DNA of 64,000 nucleotides from Myxocyprinus asiaticus (GCF_019703515.2 NC_059346.1:10387001-10451000), one strand, 5' to 3'. Counted from the first letter of the stretch, positions 43,273 to 56,773 are shown. A program made the numbers and translations. The notes: generated from the letters alone by a model not told the origin.

Positions 43273-43970
43273 GGGCTTATGGGCAGAAGAATGAACAATT
43301 TCTACTCAGAACGATTTGAATCCAGGATTTACACTGATATTTCGTTCCAAGTTATAAAAACTAAGACACAGAGACCCGCAGTCCACACTGGAATTTCTCA
43401 GGGTAATACATTTAAAGACTTTGCCAAGATGGTGCCCTAAAGTCTGAATCAACCTTGTGGAAATGAGACAAAATGCACATTTGCTTAACCTTAACCGTCT
43501 TGAGAAAAAAGGTAGATCTGTGGATGCACAAAGACCCCTCCTCATCCATGTTGTAAATCAAAAATGCCCAAAACGTTAATGGTCATCACATGACTAATAC
43601 GGCCATCTCGGCCATCTCAGCAAGGAGACCCTCACCTATAAAGGGCAGAGGTGATAGTCAGTATAATCACCATGTGCTAAAAACTCATTACCAAGACACA
43701 GGGCTAAAGCAGACTCCCTCAAGAAACCCCTTTAATTGCAATGGACAACACATTTTCTTTTTTTTGTTCTTGAACATAACCAATTTCTATGCTTAAAATT
43801 AAACTAAGAGGAATCATGAGACATCCTCTCTGATCGTTATTCTGCAAAAAGCAGCTAAAAAGGATCTATGAACTTTGACACAATTGCTGCACCCACTCAA
43901 ATCTGACTTTACACTTCACAACGCACATAACCAAGTTTTATATGCTAACATGCATCATATGATGCCTAAC
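43273..43970. other. Stretch without recognisable genes
   Basis: Minus-strand frame 43306-43545 and plus-strand frame 43590-43796 have no domain. No repeat family is recognised. Confidence 0.45.
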
Positions 43971-44285
43971 TGTGGTTAGAATCATAGAATGTATTATTCT
44001 GACCTTGTGCATACATGATGTATATTAAAATTGTAATGTGCAGTGAAGTAACCACAAAGAGAAGTTATGTCATGTTTCATATGTAAATGCTTGTCTGTTT
44101 ACATAGAGAATATTGATGTTAACAAATGTCATGTTTCTTGCCCTGATTTCATTATATAAATGTCAGGATAAAAGTATGCTCTTTTTTGAGTGGGAAAACT
44201 GAGGAAACTTAGAACAAGGAGTCATAAATTAATTATCTTGAGGGGAGGACACTTTGAACACAGGCCCTCCAAAAAGCCACTTCTG

Positions 44286-45095
44286 ATTGGCTTACAGTCT
44301 CCTCGGGGTGTGACCAATAAGATATGGTTAAAAGACCAGCCTGGATAACCCCTCTCTCTCTTCTCTGCTCTACGGCTTACACACACTTTGACCTCTGTCC
44401 CAGGAAGTCCAGAGTCTTCTTTGCAGGAGGCCTTGCATCCGGGGCTCTACCTGGTCATTCCATCACCCATCCATCAAAAAAAACAAAGGCCTCCTGGAAC
44501 TGAACCAAGCCAAAGGACATCAAAGAACTTCACATGTCAAACAATGCATGCAATGCAAGTACAGACCTCCAGATTTTCGCTGAAATCTGGTGCTTTCTTT
44601 AAAATAATTTGAGTAACCCGATCTCAAATCACGGCGTACTAAAGGAGTTCTCTTTAAGAGCATCATGAGAGTTTTCAAACTCCATCCTGTCCAACTTCTC
44701 CAAAAGATGTTGAAGTCATTGCTTCAAAGCCTCACCTGATAATTCCAGCACAGAACTATCCGGCATCAACAATCTTAAAAGAGATCCAAAACATCGACAG
44801 AGCACAACCAGAACTTTCTATGTAAACGCAATGCAACGAAACACAAGTAGACCTCCAGACTTTTGCTAAAATACTTCAGGTAATCCGACTGCAAATCAAG
44901 GTATACTAAATGAAGTATCGATGGATCTCAGGGCATGGTCTATAGACTCCACAAAGTTCAATTTGCTCTGTTACAGATCATTTCCATTCACCTTCTGTTA
45001 AAGCTCACTCACCAACCTGTTTTTTATGTTTATCTATGTGTGTTAGTTTAGTTTTATGTTGTAGATTAGCAATAAAGTCTTGTTTGTATTCAAAG
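44286..45095 (+). promoter_or_regulatory. Possible promoter-to-poly(A) unit or decayed LTR
   Basis: ATTGG (44286-44290) and CCAAT (44314-44318) are followed by a TATA-like GGTTAAAAGAC (44327-44337). About 740 bases downstream AATAAAG (45071-45077) is followed by TGTTTGTATT. The arrangement could be a short non-coding transcript or the body of a long LTR. I found no border duplication and no open frame with a domain (44388-44612 is unremarkable). Confidence 0.3.
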
Positions 45096-45130
45096 AAAAT
45101 TTGACTGTGTATTTGATCAAATCCTATCGG

Positions 45131-46963
45131 TCCCTTAAGATCTGTCAATCCTAAAAAGCTGCACTGCTCATAAACAGTATTTCATGAAAGTAGTATTACT
45201 GTAAGAATTAATCTTATGTGCTGATCAACTCATTGCTCGCCGAAGACTTTGATCGGACGTAAACATTAATTCTTTTAATATTCCACAAATCAATTGTTAA
45301 TCACCTTATTGCACTAAATTCCTTGCATTAATGGTTAGAAAATGACACGGGCATAAATTTAAAGCCATAAGCTAACCCTATATATTATCGGTGATGAATG
45401 CTGGCAGTTGTAAATATACCCTGTCACAAAGTCACTAATTCCCTACACATGGTAAATTATTATAAAGGAATGTCACACTAATTAAAAATATACGTAACTA
45501 TCAGGTGATATTATTTAATTCTGCATTCAATTGGTGATTTAAATAATATAATCTGATTGTATTACAGTATATCTAAATATATATATATATATATATTAAA
45601 TAGCTTTGATGTAGCTAGCTATTTATTGTTAGTAGCTTGTAGTGTAGCTAAATACTCTTTTAAAAGAGTAGCTTGACTTTAGTTTAACTACTGTCAGTTA
45701 TGAGTAGCTTGTAACTTGGAAAGCTACAGTTTCAAAGCTACAGTTTCAGTGTTTCCACAACACTGGTCCCCGTAAAATTTTAGGTGAAAAACAGTAAAAG
45801 GGTGGCCCAAGAAGTCCCTGAGTAATGCATCACTTTTGATAATCTTTAATTTAAGCTTATTTACATACAGTTATTTTTCTCATTATCTTTGCATTTTACA
45901 TTTGATGTTGTTTATTTAATGTTTATTATGTTATTTTAGTTTCATGTGTGTTACTCTAATGCTATATTGTATTCTGTCGGTAACAATGTACACTGTCTAT
46001 ACATGTTTATTAGCCATGGTTGATGGAAAGGCCAATTTTGATGAACTTTAATCAAAAATCATCATGTGGCCTTCTATTTAATCCACCTGTTTTATTATGG
46101 TGGTTGTCAGTACATCTTAAAGTAGATTAAGAGTAGATTGGTATATAATCTAGTAGATTGGTATATAATCACTGTATCAATTCATGATATATACAGATAT
46201 GAACTATAAATATACATTGGCCAATATGGCAGATTTTTTATGGTGAATTTCTGTCAATCACAGCTGCCAGTTTTTTTTACCTTAAATCGAACATGATTTT
46301 TAACAGTGCATATTAGTCACCATAGACGCTAACACAAGACTCCTGATGCTTTCAGCATAAGAGCCTAAATTATTTTCATACATTTTAATCTATTTCTGTG
46401 GTATTAACAGGGACCTGTGGGAAATATTGGGCATCATAATGCGAAAGCTAATATACACATGTTAGAGGCGTCTCGTCTCTCTGTTGTTTCCCTATGAAAA
46501 CGTTCAGGCCGACAGCAAAGAGGATGCCTCGCTAGCAGTTTTATTCTGGAGCATTCCACCTCACAGAATCTACAAAGACAACAAAAACTAAAGGGGAGCT
46601 AGTTAATCTGTGCAGTTACATGGCTGGATTTGACAGGCCGTTTGCCGAACAGAGCCACAGTATGGCTCCCTGAAGAGATGTTCAGCTTTAGCTATATTCA
46701 AAAAGTGTGCCATTGCGAACAGGTGCTCACACACACACAGACGACCAAACACAAACAAATGTTGTCCTCTTTTTGCTTGGCCACTTAATCAGATAAATAT
46801 CCTTCACAAGAGCACATTGATACTTTAATCCAGGAAAACAGATGAAGCAATCCATCTAGATGAGGGAACAACTTCATTGCATATAACAGGAGAAGTCTGA
46901 AATTACAAGATGTTCTTATCTGGTTTCAGATGGGCAATTTTGGTTTGTTCCTGGTTCAAGCTG
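45131..46963. other. Gene-free stretch with MITE remnants
   Basis: At 45598-45775 TAGCTTTGATGTAGC, GAGTAGCTTG and CAGTGTTTCCACAACACTG indicate the right part of a common cyprinid MITE. The rest, including 46380-46720, looks unique. Confidence 0.45.
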
Positions 46964-47887
46964 GTTACCCTGATAAAAAAAACAAAAAAACAGCTTAAAC
47001 CAGCCTAAGGTGCTTGCTAGTCTTGGCTAGTTGATTTAAGATGGTCTTCAAGCCTGGCAAAGCTAGTTTTTTATCTTGTTTAACTGTGAGGCCAGCTGAT
47101 TTCAAATTCTGACCAATTGATAAGTGCCCAAAATGTCTCTAAAACCAGCAAAGCACTGTTAGAAACCAGCTTGTTGGCCAGCTAAAACCAGCGAACCACT
47201 TAAGGATGGTTTAAGACTTAGGTCAATATATATATATATATATATGATATTGTTCTTATGGTAGTTCTGCATATATTAGCACCCAATTCATATTACCGCA
47301 ATGTAAAATAAAATTAAAATAAAAGGATATAGGCTATTATTTAAATTGTAAAGTATTTATACATCACCTTGTTACTGCCTGTCATTTTCACTGATTTTAA
47401 ATTAAAAAAAAATACAATATTGTACAACAGCATCCTTTTTATTGTAATAAAGTAAAAACATGACTGAGAATTAATAGTAAAAGTAAAAGGTCCAGACATG
47501 AGCATTGAGGGGTAAAATGTACTTAAGTTTCCTGAAAATAGTCACAGTGCAAAAAATCTAAATGGTCCTAAATATGGCCTTTATGTTCTATATGCAAAAT
47601 ATGTTTTTTTTATTTTTTTATTTGTTTTTTTTTTCTGTATTGATTTGGGGTAAAATATGATCAGGACATTTTCTTGGCAGGGGTTGTGTAATTCAACCTT
47701 AAAAAAAAAAAAAAAAAAACCTGGCAATTGTTAATAGATAGATAGACTAGTCTGACCCTAGTAGTCATGCTAAAACCAGCACAAAAGTTTCCAAAACATA
47801 CCTAACAAACAAGCTAAACTTAAACAAAACGTAAAAAGTTACAAGCAAGCTACAGTATAACTGGCAACAGTATTACTGCTCATTTAA

Positions 47888-47972
47888 AGGGGTAACACGC
47901 CTTTTTGTATTATTTTGATATGTTCCCTTAGGTTCACTTATAATATTAGTCAAATCTTTTGCGCGCGCGCGT

Positions 47973-48023
<51 letters not shown>

Positions 48024-48684
48024 CATGATAATTACTCAAACTCATTTGGACCCTCTGTCAGAAACGCTCTGTTTTGGTGCTGCTTCTCTTTTAAGACTTC
48101 ACAGTAAACGCCAACTGTTATTATTGGCTCTTTAATCTTGACTGATCTGCTCTCTCCTTGCCATCTCACTGCTAACCTCAACTGGGAACTATGGAAGTGA
48201 AAAGGGCCATACAGATTTTTCCATATGGATTTTTTGCGCCCTTGAAGGGTACTCCGGAAAAGGGAAGTCACTCTGAGGGTTGTTCTAAACGAAAGTAAGA
48301 TTGTTTTTTCTTTCATGGGGGGCCCTTCGACAAGACTATAGTAATGCCATGCTCCCTTTAGAGTGCCCACATCAAGAGCTCTGTCCTTCGGTGTGAGTAG
48401 GGCATAGGAATGATCACTTTCGATTGCAATTCACCCAAGGTAAAGTAGGTGTTGATGTGTTATCATGGAGAGGGTCAGATGCAAATGTCTACCACAGTGT
48501 GACATCACAATGTGGAGGAAGTAGAGAGAGTAATTTTGGCAGCTTGATTTCTATAAATGCTCTTTTTGCAGGGAGGAGGAAGTTTTGAGTTCTGAAAATT
48601 ACAGTATGTTTTTATAGTACAATGACCTATTACATGTCATACAGTATGATCAAGGAAAATTTGATTGCTTATGTCATGACCCCT
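47888..48684. mobile_element. TTAA-flanked MITE inside the previous element
   Basis: The ends AGGGGTAACACGCC and GTCATGACCCCT lie against TTAA (47884-47887 and 48685-48688). It holds a GC/AC microsatellite (47961-48019). The minus-strand frame 48032-48370 (112 residues) shows no domain and I regard it as repeat sequence, although its length is above chance for this region. Confidence 0.65.
47961..48019. repeat. (GC)n(AC)n compound microsatellite
   Basis: Five GC units, then GTG, then about 23 AC units. Confidence 0.95.
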
Positions 48685-48744
48685 TTAAGATCATCACCAG
48701 CTGAACTAGCCTAGCTGGTCTAGGCTGTTTTTTTTCTGGGCAAC

Positions 48745-49317
48745 GGGTGAGTTTGCAGAGTCTTTTTTTAATGGTGCAATGCTACAATGGTGCAGTCCTT
48801 AGAGACTAATGATTTCTCTGGGACTGCATATAGTTTAATAGATATGAAAAGCATTTTGTGTTCTCCTGCAACCTGTGGAAGATAATAATGAACAAACTAG
48901 GGCCTGTTACTTCAAGCCAGCACAGTAAATTCAATACAGCATTCAATGATGTTCACCTTTAGCTTCCACAGCTGCTAATTAAGGCAAACAAAACTGGAGA
49001 CTTTTTTACACTTGCGGGCATCATTAGCGAAACTCAAAACTCTGTGCTACAAACAACAAATTGTAAACTCAGAAAACTATTGCAGAAGTGCTTTAATTGA
49101 TTTCCTTTGCAAATATAATGGAGGGAATTAGAGGGAATGATAACTGGGAGCATGTATGCTATTGAGTGGAAAAATTCCAGGAGTGCTTGGGCGATGCTTT
49201 ATTACTGCTCATAAGCTCAAGGTCAGTTGAAGAAGATGAACTGCTCTTGCCTCCCATCCAGTAGCAGACTAATTCATCACGCTCATACACCACTCTCTTC
49301 GGGCCTGGTCAAGCACG

Positions 49318-49370
<53 letters not shown>

Positions 49371-50550
49371 CTCGCATGAACACACAAACATGATCACACA
49401 GTCCTGTAACGGCATGGAACAGGGCACCAGAGGGCCAGTCCACTAGGGGCAAAATAGAGAATGGACTGGTTGGAGTTTGATTGGGTTTGTTTGTTTGTTT
49501 GTGTGTGCAGCTACAGGAAGTCCAAATGCGTGTTTGTGTATTTGTGAAGTGACAGAGATGGAGAGAGGTTTCGGCTTGAGCGAGGTGTGCAACTGAAGAG
49601 GTAGAGACAGTTGGACGAATGCCACTGGGAGAGAGAGAGAGTCAGGTTCATTCTCATTGTGAGAGTGCCACTAATCACGGTGACTACTGAAGAGGTTATT
49701 ATTGTCTTTTAAAGAGCACTGCTTAATGACTCATCATTTATGCTTTCCACTTGGTAGTAAATAAGCAAACTGACCTCAGCGTTACTGATGCACTTTAATG
49801 TTCTCTTTTCATCTTGCTACCTAGACCTAGACTAGACCAAATGCATTCCCTTCTGAAAACACCAAGTATAGTTATTCACCAGCATATGTTGTATTTTGGA
49901 TGTGTTGTTTTTGTTAATACTACAAGCACATAGGTCCCCACAATGAAAAATGGGAAAGCAGCTCTACTGAAAATACTAAACCAGTACATTTGAAATCAAC
50001 TTTATACATTTTTTTGTTTGAAATGAGAACATCATTATACTGCATAAAGTCCAAGTGATAATGTTCAAATGGATTCAGACTTCGAACTGATGGTGTTCAC
50101 TCAACATATTTTTTACCGCTTGCTCAGTTATCTTAAAATGAGCTAATGCAACACAATGCTTTAGCATTTGGTCTCAACTTAACTTCATTGTATACAATCC
50201 ATCTATGTTTACTTAATCCAGTTGTGTTGGGACTATGTGAATCATATTTGTTGCATCATTGTATTGCTGAAACCAGGCAGGGGATTTCCAGTTCCCTGCA
50301 TTCTTTGCATGGGACTGGATTGGAAGAGTAAACGTTAAAATGAAGTCTTATTTTATACGCAAAATCAGCAGCACCAGAATTGTTATACAGTATAAAAAGA
50401 TAAATATAATATGCCAATGTGTTTGTTTTTAGCTAGCAACAAGTGCAAGGTTCAGTTATATGAACATCAAATTTAAGTTAGGTTAACTCAATTCATTTAG
50501 GTTTTTGCTATACAAAGTATTTGAGTTAAGCCTTCATTTTGATATTTCAG
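48745..50550. other. Gene-free stretch with a (CT)n array
   Basis: (CT)n at 49323-49364. The part 48880-49250 is mixed in composition and free of repeat marks. Short frames (49443-49625, 50146-50331) carry no domain. Confidence 0.45.
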
Positions 50551-51350
50551 CAGGACGGGCTTCTTAACTATCTTTACCAGCTTCTCCATAAAGACCATGC
50601 TGGCCGATCAGCATTTAACAGCTAAACTGTACTGGTGAACAACATAGCTATGCTTGCCCACCATCTAGACCACCTTGCTAAAAAAAAAAAAAACTAAGAT
50701 GGTTTGCTGGTCTTAACTGGTTTAACCTGGTCTAGCTGGTCTCAGCCTGGCCAAGTTGGTACTCAGCTAGTCTCCCAGCCTGACCAGCTGAAAGGTGCCC
50801 CAAACCCCACTAAAACAAGCAACAGACCAGTAAGTCAGCATGTTGTCTTGTTTAGCTGGTTTAGCGTGTCAGCTAGCTGGTCTCCCAGCCTGACTCAAAC
50901 CCCCCTAAAACAATTGTAACCGATCAGCCTAACCACTGTCCAGCTAGACCAACCTAAACTGGTTTAAGCAATTTTTTTCCTGCAGGGCAGGTTTCATAAC
51001 TAGCTTAACCAGCATCACCAGAAAGACCATTTATCAGTTGTGTTTTGCTGGTAAACAACATTGCTATGCTTGTCCACCAGCTAGACCATCTTGCTGAAAA
51101 TACTAAGGTTGTTTGCTGGTGTAAGCTGGTTTGAACTGGTCTAGCTGATCTCTTAGCCTGGCCAAGTTGGTACTCAACTTGTCTCCCATCCTGGCCAGCT
51201 GAAAGGTACCCCAACCCCCTTAAAACAGACCAGCAAACCAGTTTGTTTAGTCTGGTTTAAGATTTTTATTTATTTATTTATTTAAGCAGAGCAGTGCCAA
51301 ACCACCACCAACCAGCATAAACCAGCCTGAATCAGCTTGGTAACAAATGG
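50551..51350. repeat. Tandemly duplicated CTGGTTTA-rich repeat
   Basis: The block from 50551 to about 50983 is repeated, diverged, from about 50983 to 51240. Both copies show GCTTAACC/TCTTTACC-AGC near the start, AACAACAT-GCTATGCTTG, CTAGACCA-CTTGCT, TAGCCTGGCCAAGTTGGTAC and CAGCTGAAAGGT in the same order. The family is that of 46964-48744. The frame 50704-50919 is an artefact. Confidence 0.7.
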
Positions 51351-53257
51351 TGGTCTAAGTTTTTCTCCTTTATTTTTTGTCCACCTCAGGTGACTCCTCC
51401 TGCAGGATGTCCTGAGCTGCCATGAGATTCATCGCCCCCTCCTTTCTGGTCCATGGAAGCTCATTCAGAGGAGTCGTTTCTAGGGCAGGCTACAGTCACA
51501 TCAGTTTCTCTTCATTAGAATTCATACTTGCAGCTCTATAAGCCAACAATGCTCAAAAAGGGCCCACCTATATATAGCTAGAGAAAAACTTCTAATTAAT
51601 CCTCCATTTTTTCTTCAGCCCCATCACAATCCACTTTCATGTTTCTCAATTACAGTGCGTGTGTCCTTTTATGTTGCCTGTGTGTGTGTTGGGATTTTAG
51701 AGTCAAAGCGGGTGTGTGAGGAGAATCTCAAAAACACTGTTGAGCAGATGAGCAGCGGACATGCTATAAATATAAGGAAGGTATAAATATTTTTTTCTTG
51801 CATTATTTATTTTATTTTATATGTTTGTTTGTGTATACAGATTTCACCTAAAAGTGATTTTGGTTTCGATTCCTCTTACTGATTCTGGCTCCTTAACTGG
51901 AACGCTACTTTCTCGCAATAACCCACTTTCTCGTAATAAGCCGCTTTCTGGTGTCTATATAAATGTAGTCATTGATAACCATCCAGGAATTAGGAATTAT
52001 TTAAGTCTCATAAGCCTTATGAACACACAACATAGTAACAGTTCTTGGTTTAAGTCAAGTCAGACATGATGAAATGACCTCCAGTTAAGTAAGTTTTTAT
52101 TTTTCTAAACAGAACCAGTTGATAAGTCTGAGTCATTCAAAATGAGTCATTCATTCAGGAGGTTGTGCTGTATGCTGCGCAGTGTAGATACAAAAGAACC
52201 AACTCACATGGGTAATTCATTCAGAAATCGGACTAAACCTCGTCACGCTTTGTGTTTCACACTGTAAATTCAAATGAACCAGCTCATCAGAGTCATTCGT
52301 TTGGGAATCAGACTACACTGGTCATGCTGTAAGTTTTGCGCTGCTGCTTTAGTGTTGCGGTGTAAACACTGTCAAAGTATTTTAGCTAATTGTCCCAACC
52401 TTACTGTTTAGCTTTAAGACCATCTAGTCGACTAGTCATTCAGATAACCCACCAACTAGTTTTGCATTCCCCCAGTATAGAAATATAAAAATTATCATAC
52501 ACTCACAAACACACATAGAGTACATACTGTACACAGACATACACACACAAATGCAGCCCTTATTCCCTTAGCTTATTATCACAGTGTCTTTGAGCATTTG
52601 AAACTGATGGCCATTGTGAATTATAGTGTCCTTCTTGTCGTGCCAAACATTCAGTCTGTTAGCAGAGTTTCCGGCAAATGCAGTTGCTCTTGTGGCCCCG
52701 GACAAAGACAAATGACATGATTTAATTTCAGCTGAGATATAAAACAAAAGAGACATAGGGAGTTCAAGAGCAAAAAATGGAAATATCAATCTCAACTTTG
52801 ACCTCTAAAATTGCTCATTGTTTTGTGTCTTGCCTACTGTTTAAGTGTTTTGCAGCTGGTCACACCCGTAGGTCAATCGCTCTTTCCCACAATACATGAT
52901 TATGGTACAGGGCATGCTAGATATTTCCTGGTATACAAGAAACATCAATCAAATCAGGATTTTATATGCATTTATCATATCTAATTATACAACATTTTTT
53001 ACATCACATATTCACAACCCTTTGGCCCTTCTACACTGTCACAGCCCCACTCTAGGATATTATTACATCATTTCCTTTGGACAAAGGTCTTGTGACAAAG
53101 GGACTGAGAAATTATGTCATGGCCATTTGGTAGAACAATGAGGACACAGTTTCACTGAAATGCCCAACAGCAACTTTGCTTAAAATATCCATATCCTGTG
53201 TCCTGTGAATATGCAGTATGTAGGCCTAAAGACTTACAAAAATGTAACATGGTATTA
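51351..53257. other. Gene-free stretch with a hAT-like repeat
   Basis: From 52110 to 52345, phrases such as GAACCAACTCA, GAACCAGCTCAT, GAGTCATTC and CGGACTAAACC are part of a known type of cyprinid hAT-like MITE. The rest is unremarkable. Confidence 0.45.
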
Positions 53258-53530
53258 CAATAGTCTCAAATTGAATTGAACTGAAAAATACTTTATTGTT
53301 CCCAAACTGAAATTTGCCTTTGACTCTACAGAGCACATAGACAATACATTGTCACTTGGACATGGTGCCATGCTATCACCATGCTTTTTAGACATGTACC
53401 ATCCAAATAGCATGGTTTTCTTTTAAGTACCATGGAGTACCATTTAAATACTATGGCATATAAACATGATAATCATTCAGTACCATGGCTTAAATCAAAG
53501 AACCATAGTACAACCATAGTACTTTTCTGT
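53258..53530. repeat. LINE 3'-end scrap and CCATGG-rich repeat
   Basis: CAAATTGAATTGAACTG followed by TACTTTATTGTTCCCAAACT (53264-53312) looks like the terminal few dozen bases of a non-LTR element. It is followed by recurrent ACCATG/CATGGT words to 53530, a common cyprinid repeat. Confidence 0.45.
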
Positions 53531-54339
53531 AAGGCTATACACACAATATAAACCAGTAATAATACACTGCGAATACAGTTATTACAATGTACTAAAGCCA
53601 AAACAGAAGTCTTCCTATTAAAACAACCAGTAACGCTTATAAAACAGCACAGTTTGTGAAATAAACTCATGAAACCATGGATTTGAGATAAACAATGGTT
53701 TTAACACTATCAATACAACATGACCACACAAATAAAATCCACAGTGCTTGCTTTCTGTCAACACACAACTTAGCGCTTAGCAGTAGCTTTTAACATCTCT
53801 TTTCACTGGGACAAATTGTAAACAGTGCGTGATTAAAAAAAAAAAAAAAAGAAAAAAAAAGAAATAATGAATTTTAGGGGTCCTCAGGGGCAAATGACTT
53901 TCTTGAGTAGCTGCCACAGGAGCACGATAAGAAAATTCTCTCCCTTTATCCTTTTTTTCCTACCCGCACCATGCTCTCACACCATCCACTTAGTTAATTA
54001 ATGCAGCATCTTGCAGTACTCCCTAAGTGAGAATCACAGACATGAGCTGAATTGGAATTCAAGTTTGAAGCCCCAACCCCCGACCAAGTAAAATCATGTC
54101 ACCATGCTGTGCTCTCTCAGAAGTGGATTCTGTGCTTGAGATTGGAGCTACAGTAAATACTGCTGGAGATTCAATCTCAATGTCAGTGACACGCGCCTTC
54201 ACCTCGCAGAGTGGTGATTCCTCCGGAGAATGTGGTATCTCGAAATGACACTCGGCTCCACTTTTGATGCCTAAACCTTGTCACCCTTTGCCAAACACCT
54301 CACGGCATCGATCTAATTTTGTTCTGTATACACTTAAAC
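53531..54339. other. Stretch without recognisable genes
   Basis: A-rich run with G interruptions at 53835-53860. No domain or RNA gene is seen. Confidence 0.5.
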
Positions 54340-54359
54340 AACACAGTTTAACTCTATCA

Positions 54360-54660
54360 TAGTTGGGATTTTCCGGTTGACTTCTATTGTTTTTATACTG
54401 AGCTAATAATATTTTCTATCCACTAACCCTACCCTTAAACCTAACCCTCACACAAACCATTTCTGCATATTTACTGTACATTTTTAATAAGACATTATTT
54501 TGAATGATTATTAATACATTTTCTTGTGGGGGCCATTGGCTGGTCCCTGCAAAAAAAAACCTTCTCCAAGTTGAGAAAAAAACCTACACACATTAACTGG
54601 TTGTAATTACTTTATAAATGAGGACATACTATAAACATCTATTGTTTTAATGTAAAGCTA
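54360..54660. repeat. Relative of the repeat at 12040-12540
   Basis: TGTTTTTATACTGAGCTAAT, ACCCTACCCTTAAACCTAAC and TTCTTGTGGGGGCC occur in the same order as the corresponding words in the first copy. Confidence 0.5.
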
Positions 54661-55639
54661 GTTTGAACCGTAGTCCTCAAACAGTGTCATGGAGGAGGCT
54701 GAAGATAGCTACACATACAGAACCAGATGCTACAGTCAGACAGAGAGTACAGAAGACCACAGTTCTTTGGAGTTTTCGCTTACTGAAAGTAAAGTGGAAG
54801 AACCCGGAGAGAAAGGTGGAATGTCTGTCACCCCTATTCTGAAACAGTGTGTGGTGTGGTGTGCATGTGTTTATGTGTGTGTCAGACCTCTGCAAAACAG
54901 TCAGTAGGTGTAACATTTTTGGCCAAAATCAAAAAGTTTTAACCAGAAAGTGAGATGCTGGCTTCAATATAATGTTATCAGAATGAATTTGGACTGGTGC
55001 CAGTTCACAGCGGATGGGGTTACCCAGCCAAATATAGAAATCAAGTGATCGTAAGAATGTCCCGTCACTCGATGCAGCTTCTTAGGACAAAAATTTTGAA
55101 CAAAAAAAAAAAGATAACTTTTATTACGTGTCGTTTGGCGCCTGAGTAGGACACGATGTGACTGTAGCTACCTTCAGCCCTTTAACTCTGCTTGATTGAG
55201 GTCTCCGGTTCAAACATATAAATCTATTTTTCGACTACAAACTCTTCAGAAATTTTTTGTAAATACTGCTCACTGGCTTGTGTGCAGCTATGTTATGTTT
55301 TCTGTTGTTAATATCGCTGGTGGTCCTATTGAAGTGAAACAAAACAAGTTTTTGCTTGATCGCCTCACCTCGCAAGTGGCAGTGTAAATACGGTTGCTCT
55401 TATGCAAAGAGCTCTAAAGCTTGCGTGCAGACTCAGACTCAGGAGATCAATGATTGGTCAAGAGTTTCACTTAATAATACATTATATTTTGATTTGTTTC
55501 TCACCAAAATTTATCGTATTCCTTCAGAACAAGACATGAGTCACATACAATTTTGAAGCTTGAAGAGGTGCTCACCATAAACTGCCTTTGTGGTGTCAAT
55601 AAGCCCAAAATTTTGTAACAATTTCTCCCTTTGTGTTAA

Positions 55640-55735
55640 GAAAAAGAAAGACAGTCATATGAGGTTATAACAACACAAGGGAAAACAATGACTGAATTTA
55701 AATGTTTTGGTGAACTATCCCAAAAAATAAACAAA
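55640..55735. mobile_element. TTAA-type MITE right-end fragment (copy 6)
   Basis: AGAAAGACAGTCATATGAGG and TGGTGAACTATCCCAAAAA are diverged landmarks of the family. Everything to the left is lost. Confidence 0.45.
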
Positions 55736-55739
55736 GTTT

Positions 55740-56115
55740 AAAATCAACAAAACTCACCTCCCTACCCTAAACCTTTAACCTAAATCTAACCAACAGTGTC
55801 ATTAAAAGCAAATGTGAGATGAAAAATGCAATTGCTGAAGCAACCACGACATTTTGTGGTCCTTTGCATCGCAAGTGAAAAGCTCTATCAGTTAGCTACT
55901 GCGCAATTTGATTGTGCATGGACAAGCATATAAATGTAGTTGGTTATGTGATGCAAACATTAAAATATATCGCCTTACAAGTCATGTGCTATAGTAAAAG
56001 TGTTTTGATGTCATAACATAGCATTGTGTGAGGAATAGGGCAAAAATGTTAGTGTTTATGAACTGATAATCTGCCCTTTTACTGGTGATTTGTGTGAAAG
56101 CAACATAAAAAGTTT
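55740..56115 (-). repeat. SINE-containing dispersed repeat, copy B2
   Basis: It matches 26453-26900 across CTCCCTACCCTAAACC, AGTGTCAT, AATTGCT-AAGCAACCAC, GTAAAAGTGTTTTGATGTCA and TGGTGATTTGTGTGAAAG. The B box part of the tRNA-like head is deleted in this copy. Confidence 0.6.
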
Positions 56116-56269
56116 TTGAATTTGGAAAAGAGTATTTTCTTTATGTATGAATTGACTTTCCAATTGCAGAAGTCCCCAAATGTCCCTAAGGGAGGTTTCT
56201 GTTAGATTTAGCTCATTTATTTTTTTGTACAATTTTGTTAAAAACTATAGCTAATTACCAGGGGTCACT

Positions 56270-56490
56270 GTCCTTTTCTGCATATCGCTGACCCCTTCGG
56301 CGTATCGCGGCACCATTTTGTGGCCTGTTCTGCATAAGGCGGCGGCTCATTTCAGCTTATCGCAGCCCATTTGGCCCGTTTCACAGCCGGCCTGGTTCTC
56401 CCGATGGCCAGTCCGCCCCGATCGGCCCCAAAGTGCGTCGGCCCACTGGGAAAATGCCCAGTATGCCAGATTACCAATCCAGCCCTACTA
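56270..56490. repeat. GC-rich hAT-like repeat fragment
   Basis: TGGCCAGTCCGCCCCGATCG and AATCCAGCCCTACTAA are features of a common fish DNA-transposon end (read from the other strand AGGGCTGGATTGG). The fragment also has tandem-like TATCGC words. It is a local GC peak. Confidence 0.45.
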
Positions 56491-56721
56491 ATTATGCACA
56501 CAGACATCCATACCAAAGGCATGCCTATATGAATTCTTGATAGTCATTTCAATTATTTTTCTCACTTTCTCTTATTCACAGTCTGTTTTTTCTTTCTTTG
56601 TGTCTCTCTCTATCCCTCCCTCTCCCAATTTGAGAAAAGATGCTGGCTTAAGGGCTACAGCAGCTGAATTTGCCTTGATTTTTTCCTTGCCTTATGAGCT
56701 GTCAAGGCACAAAGAAGGAGA

Positions 56722-56724
<3 letters not shown>

Positions 56725-56769
<45 letters not shown>
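56725..56769. repeat. (AG)n microsatellite
   Basis: About 22 AG units. The frames at 56537-56812 (plus) and 56702-56941 (minus) depend on it and are not genes. Confidence 0.95.

Positions 56770-56773
<4 letters not shown>

Larger units (their letters stand above)
46964..48744. mobile_element. CTGGTTTA-rich MITE with an inserted element
   Basis: GTTACCCTGATAAAAAAAAC and AACAGCTTAAACCAGCCTAA at the left are mirrored at the right by CTAGCTGGTCTAGGCTGTTT and TTTTTCTGGGCAAC. The sequence near the ends consists of CCAGC/GCTGG words. The nested element 47888-48684 separates the arms. No target duplication is clear. Relatives lie at 50551-51350 and 58645-58755. Confidence 0.6.

Noticed and set aside
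48032..48370. 112-residue minus-strand ORF
   Set aside because: It lies fully inside a TTAA-flanked MITE, has no recognisable domain and no splice context.
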